Assembly (NCBI GenBank): GCA_023446865.1
Contig: JAEXPL010000111.1
Span: 1 to 8,695, forward strand
Length of the DNA stretch: 8,695 nucleotides
From: Verrucomicrobiota bacterium
Lineage (GTDB): Bacteria > Verrucomicrobiota > Verrucomicrobiia > Opitutales > Opitutaceae
Reading direction: 5' to 3'
Shown here: piece after piece, positions 1-5,465 of the stretch
Layout of the letters: every line of letters starts with the position of its first letter
How positions within the stretch are numbered: the first letter of the stretch is position 1
The notes under the pieces: model-generated
Database searches by the model: none
Seen by the model: the letters and a program-made list of their open reading frames with translations, nothing else
What the model was told of the DNA's origin: nothing
Translations under genes and position numbers: made by a program

Positions 1-752
1 ACTTCTTCATGGCATCCGACGATCCAGCAGGTTCCGTTCTGCAGGCGGGTGCGGTGGTCTTCGCCGCCGACGAGGATGGTGCCGTTGCCGACCGTGGCGG
101 GATGTTCGAGGTGGCAGCGCAGACAGAGGTTGGCGTCACGCGCCACGAGCATCTTCTGGTTCACCGAGCCGTGCGGGTTGTGGCAGGCGGTGCAGCCTTC
201 GACCATCGCGTTGTGTTTGAAGGCGAACGGACCGGCCTGGGCGGTGTGGCAGCGCGTGCAGGTCTCGTTCTGGTTGCCGAGGGCGGCGCCGCTGTTGGCG
301 ATCGCGCGGTCCTTGTGCGGGTTGTGGCAATCGGTGCAGGAGACTTGGCCCGCGAGCACGGGGTGCGCGTTGGGCAGGCTGAACTCGCCGCGTTTGTCGA
401 GGTGGCACTGGAAGCAGACCTCGGGCTGCTTGCCGGGATTCACGATGGAGCCGCGGCCGCCGCCGGCCTGCACATGCTTGCTGCCGGCACCGTGGCAGGA
501 TTCGCAGGACAGATCCATGCCCTTGGCGCCGGGTATCGAAAGATTGGAGTGGCTGGCGTGCTTGAAGCCGTCGACCACCTCGCTATGGCAGGTGGCGCAT
601 TCGGCGCTGCCGACGTAGTCGGCGCCCGCGATCTGGGTCGGGGCGACGATCGTGCGGTCGACGGTGGCGCAGGCGAAGAACAGGAGGGACCAAGCGAGGA
701 CGGCTCCGAAGAGCCAGACGTTGCCGAACGAGGGACGGCGCGGGGTTTTCAT
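1..752 (-). CDS. MtrA/DmsE-like multiheme c-type cytochrome, probable lipoprotein (partial, C-terminus off window)
   Basis: This gene encodes an exported electron-transfer protein; 250 codons from the ATG at 750-752 are visible and the frame is still open at the left edge. The N-terminus (MKTPRRPS) is basic, followed by a hydrophobic stretch (residues 10-27) ending in FFA-Cys28, a plausible though not ideal lipobox, so it may be lipid-anchored. Seven CXXCH haem motifs begin at Cys52, 83, 113, 139, 165, 187 and 210. An eighth site at 242-248 reads C-WIVG-CH, a CX4CH motif. Paired motifs followed by NPH (CTDCHNPH, CTACHNPHGSVN) resemble the doubled-CXXCH and MtrA/DmsE families, which carry about ten haems and move electrons through the periplasm, often with an MtrB-type outer-membrane porin. 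No such porin is visible; it could lie beyond the left edge. A strong ribosome site supports the start. Family assignment is from motif pattern; the electron donor and acceptor are unknown. Confidence 0.9.
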   Translation of the reverse strand, partial: MKTPRRPSFGNVWLFGAVLAWSLLFFACATVDRTIVAPTQIAGADYVGSAECATCHSEVVDGFKHASHSNLSIPGAKGMDLSCESCHGAGSKHVQAGGGRGSIVNPGKQPEVCFQCHLDKRGEFSLPNAHPVLAGQVSCTDCHNPHKDRAIANSGAALGNQNETCTRCHTAQAGPFAFKHNAMVEGCTACHNPHGSVNQKMLVARDANLCLRCHLEHPATVGNGTILVGGEDHRTRLQNGTCWIVGCHEE

Positions 753-1033
753 GCTTTTCTCCTTGGGCAGGGGCTAGTTGTGGGCGCACCGCATCGCCTG
801 TGGCAGGGTGAGCCTACGGGGATGGCAGGGAAGGTGGCCGCAGATCATCGGGTAGTGGACCAGCTCCCCACTATCGGCGCGATTGGCCGTTCCCGCTCCG
901 CATATATTGCCGAGGCTGGCGTTTTTTTTGCGGGCGGGTTGCCTCCGGATCCGTCCGTGGAAACGCGGTGGCCGGTGGAATTGCGACTAACGGTTTGCCA
1001 ACTCCGCATGGGCCAACCTTCCTCGCGCCAGCC
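753..1033. other. Divergent intergenic region between cytochrome and fused dehydrogenase
   Basis: These 281 bases separate two divergently transcribed genes and must hold both promoters unless they lie inside genes. I see no convincing sigma-70 pair on either strand. The notable element is a run of eight T at 922-929 beside CATATATTGC (901-910). Read on the minus strand this gives an A-tract followed 17 bases later by TATATG, a weak -10-like hexamer that would leave a 5' leader of roughly 140 bases for the cytochrome. Nothing else of clear function is visible. Confidence 0.5.
759..764 (-). promoter_or_regulatory. Shine-Dalgarno site of the cytochrome gene
   Basis: AAGGAG on the minus strand, six bases before the ATG at 752. 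It is the only clear Shine-Dalgarno sequence before any gene in the window and fixes the cytochrome start. Confidence 0.85.
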
Positions 1034-4000
1034 ATGACTGCGAAGAACTCCCCAGCTGCCGTGCCGCTCGACTCCGCCGCCAAGCTCCAGTTGTTGCGCC
1101 TGATGCTCGAGAGCCGGCAGGGTGATCTTCGCCAAGAAAGCCTCAACCGCCAGGGCCGCGGGCACTTCCATGTGGCTAGCATGGGGCACGAGGCCTTGGC
1201 CGCCGTGGGGCTGTTGTTGGGCGAGGGGGATTTCGCCTGCCCGTACTACCGCGATCGCGCGCTCGTGCTGGCCCGGGGCGTGTCCTCCTACGATCTGGCC
1301 CTCGAGTATTTCGGCAAACGCGACTCCTCCAGCGGCGGGCGGCAGCTCACCGGCCATTTCAGCTCACGCCCGCACAACGTCTGGAGCGTGCCCACTCCGA
1401 CCTCCGCCCAAATGCTCCCTGCCTGCGGCATCGCCTGGGGCCTGCAGATGGACGGAAAGCCCAACGTCGTCGTCACCAGCAGCGGCGACGCCGCCACCCG
1501 CCAAGGCGACTTCTACGAGGCGGTCTGCTTCGCCCAGGAACGTAAGCTCCCGCTGTTGATCCTCGTCCAGGACAACGCCTACGGGATCAGCACGCCCACG
1601 CGAAAAACCAATCCCTACGCTCTCGGCGTGCTTTCGCGCGACCAGTGGCAGGTCGTCGACGGCCGCGATGCTTTCGCGCTTCACGCCGCGGCCGCCGCCG
1701 CGATCGCCCGCCTCCGCGCCGGCGAAGGCCCCGCGCTGATCTGGGTGCAGACCGAGCGGCTCGCCAGCCACACGAGCTCCGACGACCACAAACTCTACCG
1801 CTCCGCCGAGGATCTCGCGCGTCTCGCCGAACATGATCCGATCCTCGTGTTCAAGCGCCAGCTCGTCGCCGAAGGGCTGCTCACCGAGGAGGCGTTCGCC
1901 AAACTCGAGGCCGAGGTGCGCGACGAGGTACGCGCCGCCTACGACCGCGCCGAGAAGGCCGCCGATCCGCGCCCCGAGGAGACCGAATCCAACGTCTTCG
2001 CGCCGCAGACTCCCGCGCTCACCGGCGAGCTCTTCCCTGCCGGCCGCTACCGTATCGGCGATCTTGTCAACCAGACCCTGCGCGCCGGCCTGAAAGCCGA
2101 GCCGCGCCGCCTCATCTTCGGCGAGGACGTCGAGGATCCGAAGGGCGGCGTCTTCCGCCTCACCCGTACGCTTTCGACCGACTTCCCGGGCCGCGTGGTC
2201 AACTCGCCGCTGGCCGAGTCGACCATCCTCGGCGTCGCCTGCGGCCTCGCCAGCTACGGGTGGAAGCCGGTCTTCGAGATCCAGTTCATCGACTTCATCT
2301 GCGCGGGCTGGAACCAGCTCGCGACCAACCTCGCCACGCTGCGCTGGCGCACCAACGGCCAGTGGACCTGCCCGGCCGTGATCTACGCGCCCTACGGCGC
2401 GTACCTGCCCGGCGGCAGCCTCTGGCACAGCCAGACCAACGAGTCGCTCTTCGCCCACCTACCCGGTCTCCACGTCGTGGTGCCGAGCACCCCGGCCGAC
2501 GCCGCCGGCCTGCTTTGGACCGCGATGCACTGCGAGGACCCCGTGCTCTTCCTCGTGCCCAAGCACATGTTCTGGGCTGAGCGCGAGAGCACCGAGCCGA
2601 TCACACCGGTGCCCTTCGGCCGCGCGCGGGTTTGTCAGGAAGGCGCGGATATCACGCTCGTCGCGTGGGGCAACACCGTGGAGCTCTGCGAGGAGGCGCT
2701 CAAGACCCTCGGCGTCGAGCTCAGCGTCGAGCTCATCGACCTGCGCTCCATCGTGCCGTGGGACCACGAGACGATCGCCGAATCCGTGCGCAAGACCGGC
2801 CGGCTCGTCGTCGTGCAGGAGGACACCGTCAACTGCTCGGTCGGCCAGATGATCGTCACCGAGCTGAGCGAACGCCCCGAGGTGTTCTCGCGGCTCGTCT
2901 GCCCGCCGGTGCTGGTTTCGAAGGGCAACGTCATGATCGGTTTCAACGCCGTCTCCGAGTACGCCGCGTTGCCCGACGCCGCCCGCGTGCTCGCCGCGCT
3001 GCGCCGCACCATGACCGCCGCCTTCAGCCGCGCCACCGTCGTGCCCCCGTCGCGCGCGTACGTGCCCGTGCTGCCGGTCGCCGCCGCGGCCCCGGTCGCC
3101 GCGTCCACACAGGTTGTCGGCGAGCCGCTCAAGGTGCCGATCATGGGCGAGGGCATCCGCGATGCGCGCGTTGTCTCGTTGCTCAAACAGCCCGGCGATC
3201 CGATCAAGGCCGACGAGGCGCTCTGCGAGGTGGAGACCGAGAAGGCGGTCTACCCGATCGAGGCCGCCAGCGACGGCACGTTTGTCGGCTGGAAGACCAA
3301 GATCGATGAGACGGTGCTCGTCGGCCAGGTGATCGGCGTGCTTGCGCCGGTCGGGGTCGACTGGCGCTCGGTTTCGCTCGAGGTCGCCGAAGCTTCCACG
3401 ATCGCGAAGCCGGCGAAATCCGCCCGGTCCGCTGCGTCCGAGATTTCGGTACAGCTCCCGCCCGAGCCGCCGCCGGAGCAGGCGGCGATCGCCAAGCGCG
3501 TGGGCCTCGCCGGCGTCGTCTCGCTCGACGAACTCGGGGCGCCGCCCGGAGCCGTGCCGCGCGAGCCGGTGCTCGCGCCCGCCATCTCGCAGCGCCTCGC
3601 GCCCGTCGTGCCCGCCACGATCGAGCTGGCCATCGATTGGAGCGCGATCCGCGCCGCCCGGCAGATCGCCAAGTTGCGCGATCCGGCCGGCGCGCCGTCG
3701 CCCTCGTCGATGGTCGCATGGGCTGTCACGCAGGTGATGGTGATCAACCCGTCGTTCCGCCGCCTCGTGCTCAAGGGCTCGCACATCGTCGAGGTCGAGG
3801 ACTTCGAGCTTGGCGTGGCCGTCGCCCTCGAGGGCGATCGGCTCGTGACCGCCGTCATCCCGCAGGCCAACCGCCTCACGTGGGACGAGTTCCACGCCAC
3901 CTACGTGCGCGTGATCGACGAGGCGCGCCGCGGCAAGATCGTCGAAGTGCGCGCGCCGCTGATGATCTCGAGCTTGGGCAGTTTCGGGGTGCGTGCCGCG

Positions 4001-4213
4001 ATTCCGATCGTGGTGCCGCCGGCCATGGGTACGCTCTTCGTCGGTACCTCGCACCACGAGATGATCCGCGTTGGCAACACCTTCAAGGCCGCCGAGGTCG
4101 TCACGATGGCGCTCACCTTCGACCACCGCGTGGTCAACGGCGGTGGCGCGGCGATGTTCATGCAGGATCTGCGCAAGGCGATGGAGACCTTCCAGCTTCC
4201 CGCGATTGACTGA
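1034..4213 (+). CDS. Fused 2-oxoacid dehydrogenase: E1 alpha - E1 beta - lipoyl domain - E2 acyltransferase, branched-chain type
   Basis: This single 1059-residue protein should carry out the E1 and E2 steps of a 2-oxoacid dehydrogenase complex: ThDP-dependent decarboxylation, reductive acylation of lipoyl-lysine, and acyl transfer to CoA. E1 alpha (about 20-340) has a ThDP/Mg motif running from Gly151-Asp152 to Asp180-Asn181, and a SHTSSDDHKLYRS segment like branched-chain 2-oxoacid dehydrogenases. E1 beta (about 350-665) has GEDVEDPKGGVF (from 363), the catalytic-site Glu395, and His465 in WHSQTNESLFAHLPG. An Ala/Pro-rich linker leads to a lipoyl domain (about 699-772) with ETEK, the lipoylation site being Lys737. 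A second linker precedes the E2 catalytic domain (about 845-1059), whose HXXXDG motif reads HRVVNG (His1031, Asn1035). No convincing E1/E3-binding domain is seen between lipoyl and E2, and no E3 gene is nearby. E1 alpha-beta fusions are known in Bacteroidota and Chlamydiae; adding lipoyl-E2 is unusual. The ATG at 1034 is preferred over an in-frame GTG at 968; neither has a clear Shine-Dalgarno. Substrate is inferred. Confidence 0.93.
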   Translation: MTAKNSPAAVPLDSAAKLQLLRLMLESRQGDLRQESLNRQGRGHFHVASMGHEALAAVGLLLGEGDFACPYYRDRALVLARGVSSYDLALEYFGKRDSSSGGRQLTGHFSSRPHNVWSVPTPTSAQMLPACGIAWGLQMDGKPNVVVTSSGDAATRQGDFYEAVCFAQERKLPLLILVQDNAYGISTPTRKTNPYALGVLSRDQWQVVDGRDAFALHAAAAAAIARLRAGEGPALIWVQTERLASHTSSDDHKLYRSAEDLARLAEHDPILVFKRQLVAEGLLTEEAFAKLEAEVRDEVRAAYDRAEKAADPRPEETESNVFAPQTPALTGELFPAGRYRIGDLVNQTLRAGLKAEPRRLIFGEDVEDPKGGVFRLTRTLSTDFPGRVVNSPLAESTILGVACGLASYGWKPVFEIQFIDFICAGWNQLATNLATLRWRTNGQWTCPAVIYAPYGAYLPGGSLWHSQTNESLFAHLPGLHVVVPSTPADAAGLLWTAMHCEDPVLFLVPKHMFWAERESTEPITPVPFGRARVCQEGADITLVAWGNTVELCEEALKTLGVELSVELIDLRSIVPWDHETIAESVRKTGRLVVVQEDTVNCSVGQMIVTELSERPEVFSRLVCPPVLVSKGNVMIGFNAVSEYAALPDAARVLAALRRTMTAAFSRATVVPPSRAYVPVLPVAAAAPVAASTQVVGEPLKVPIMGEGIRDARVVSLLKQPGDPIKADEALCEVETEKAVYPIEAASDGTFVGWKTKIDETVLVGQVIGVLAPVGVDWRSVSLEVAEASTIAKPAKSARSAASEISVQLPPEPPPEQAAIAKRVGLAGVVSLDELGAPPGAVPREPVLAPAISQRLAPVVPATIELAIDWSAIRAARQIAKLRDPAGAPSPSSMVAWAVTQVMVINPSFRRLVLKGSHIVEVEDFELGVAVALEGDRLVTAVIPQANRLTWDEFHATYVRVIDEARRGKIVEVRAPLMISSLGSFGVRAAIPIVVPPAMGTLFVGTSHHEMIRVGNTFKAAEVVTMALTFDHRVVNGGGAAMFMQDLRKAMETFQLPAID

Positions 4214-4227
4214 ACCGGCGGCGGCGG

Positions 4228-4310
4228 GCGCATCGTCCTCGAAGGTCGGCATCCCTCCACCCGTAGCGATGCGCGTGAGCGCATCGATCCGTTTGACGTA
4301 AGCGCATCGA
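4228..4310. repeat. Repeated octamer GCGCATCG with a perfect hairpin
   Basis: Directly after the dehydrogenase stop, GCGCATCG occurs at 4228-4235, 4279-4286 and 4302-4309, and its reverse complement CGATGCGC at 4267-4274. The copy at 4267-4274 pairs with that at 4279-4286 to form an 8-bp perfect stem with a GTGA loop. The last two plus-strand copies share the longer AGCGCATCGA (4278-4287, 4301-4310). The arrangement resembles a REP-type palindromic intergenic element or a transcript-end hairpin; there is no T-run after the stem, so it is not a standard intrinsic terminator. Confidence 0.6.
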
Positions 4311-4356
4311 AACCGGCCTCGTCGGGCTGCGCCGGCGTTGTCGGAGGCTTTGCCGA

Positions 4357-4381
4357 GGCGCCGATTTTCCATCGGTGCGCC
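4357..4381. repeat. Bulged hairpin in the spacer before the SDR gene
   Basis: GGCGCCGAT at 4357-4365 pairs with ATCGGTGCGCC at 4371-4381 around a TTTCC loop, giving nine base pairs with a two-base (GT) bulge. A third small palindromic pair follows at 4405-4423 (GCCGGC, seven-base loop, GCCGGC), ending about 17 bases before the SDR start. These may be RNA structures of the mRNA leader or remains of an intergenic repeat; no T-run follows. Function is unknown. Confidence 0.45.
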
Positions 4382-4439
4382 CAGCCGCTTGCGGCGCGGG
4401 CGTCGCCGGCGTTGCATGCCGGCCGAATCCCCTTCGCGC

Positions 4440-5444
4440 ATGAAACTCCTCTTCATCGGCGGTACCGGAAACATCAGCACCTCCTGCAGCCGGCTCGCGT
4501 TGCAGCTCGGTCACGAGCTCTGGCTCCTCCACCGGCCCGGCCGGCCGGGGATCGCCGGCGCGCGCGACCTGTACTGCGACATCAGCGACGAGGCCGCCGC
4601 CGCGGCCGCGCTGGCGCCGCACCGGTTCGCCGCCGTGTTGCAGTTCATCGCCTTCACGCCGGCGCAGATCGAACGCGACCTGCGGCTCTTCGCCGGGCGT
4701 TGCGGGCAGTACGTGTTCATCAGCTCCGCTTCGGCGTACGCGAAGCCGCGCACCTTCGCGCCCACGACCGAGCGCACCCCGCTGGAGAATCCGCGGTGGC
4801 AATACTCGCGCGACAAGATCGCCTGCGAGCAGGTGCTCCGCGCGGCCGGGGTGGCGCAGTTGCCGTACACGATTGTCCGTCCCTCGCTCACCTACGACAC
4901 CGTGATCCCGCTGCCGATCGGCGGCTGGACGGATTTCACCACCGTCGAGCGCATGCGCCGCGGCCAACCGGTGGTCGTGCCCGGCGACGGCACCAGCCCG
5001 TGGACGATCACCCACGCCGAGGATTTCGCGCCGGGGCTGCTCGGGTTGCTCGGCAACCCCGCCGCGTACGGCGAGGATTTCCAGGTCACCTCCGACGAGG
5101 CGCTCACCTGGGACGAACTCTACACGCAAACCGCGCAGGCCGCCGGCGTGGCGCAACCGCGGCTCGTGCACATCCCGTCGGACCTCCTCATTGCGTGGAA
5201 TCCGGAAATGGAGGGCACGCTCCTCGGCGACAAGTCGCACACCGCGATCTTCGACAACTCGAAGCTCAAGCGCTTGGTGCCCGGTTTCCGCTCGCGCATC
5301 GCCTACCGTGACGGCATTCGCCGCACGCTCGCGTGGTTCGACGCCGACCCGGCCCGCCGCCGGCTCCCGCCCGAGAACGACGCCCACCTCGACAAGGTCC
5401 TCTCCGCCTACGCGAAAGCCTGGCCCGCGGGGAAGATATGCTGA
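4440..5444 (+). CDS. NAD(P)-dependent epimerase/dehydratase-like protein (extended/atypical SDR)
   Basis: A 334-residue soluble Rossmann-fold protein of the NAD-dependent epimerase/dehydratase group. The N-terminus MKLLFIGGTGNIS is beta-strand 1 plus a glycine-rich dinucleotide loop (Gly7, Gly8, Gly10; the last glycine of the usual TGxxGxxG is replaced). SSASAY (95-100) supplies the usual serine region, and YSRDK places the catalytic pair Tyr122 and Lys126. PYTIVRPSLTYD and the later DFAPGLLGLLG are typical of the substrate-domain part of extended SDRs, and the length fits that family. Such proteins act on nucleotide sugars or other keto/hydroxy substrates, but the substrate here cannot be told. 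The ATG at 4440 is chosen because the Rossmann strand begins there; an upstream in-frame extension is Arg-rich and low in sense. No Shine-Dalgarno is evident. The gene is separated from the dehydrogenase by 226 bases, so co-transcription is uncertain; it converges on the DUF3160 gene. Confidence 0.88.
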   Translation: MKLLFIGGTGNISTSCSRLALQLGHELWLLHRPGRPGIAGARDLYCDISDEAAAAAALAPHRFAAVLQFIAFTPAQIERDLRLFAGRCGQYVFISSASAYAKPRTFAPTTERTPLENPRWQYSRDKIACEQVLRAAGVAQLPYTIVRPSLTYDTVIPLPIGGWTDFTTVERMRRGQPVVVPGDGTSPWTITHAEDFAPGLLGLLGNPAAYGEDFQVTSDEALTWDELYTQTAQAAGVAQPRLVHIPSDLLIAWNPEMEGTLLGDKSHTAIFDNSKLKRLVPGFRSRIAYRDGIRRTLAWFDADPARRRLPPENDAHLDKVLSAYAKAWPAGKIC

Positions 5445-5465
5445 GCGTTGCGGCCTGATCGTGAT

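Noticed and set aside
909..929. T8 run after a short GCC/GGC stem as an intrinsic terminator on the plus strand
   Set aside because: The stem is only about three base pairs and no plus-strand gene lies upstream to terminate.
968..1033. In-frame GTG start adding 22 residues to the fused dehydrogenase
   Set aside because: The extension is Gly/Pro/Thr-rich without family similarity and has only a weak GGAAA before it. It cannot be fully excluded because the ATG at 1034 also lacks a ribosome site.
9..1037. 342-residue plus-strand open frame over the cytochrome and the divergent spacer
   Set aside because: The opposite strand carries eight haem motifs, a signal sequence and a strong ribosome site; the plus-strand translation has no family features and spans the intergenic region.
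4338..4439. Upstream TTG start adding 34 residues to the SDR protein
   Set aside because: The extension is Arg-rich, covers the hairpins of the spacer, and precedes a normal Rossmann start (MKLLFIGGTG).
2459..4480. 673-residue open frame on the minus strand opposite the dehydrogenase
   Set aside because: Its composition (Arg, His, Asp, Gly) is typical of an antisense reading of GC-rich coding DNA, and the plus strand holds conserved lipoyl and E2 motifs.
5445..5465. Bidirectional terminator between the convergent SDR and DUF3160 genes
   Set aside because: The 21-base gap has no stem-loop or T-run.
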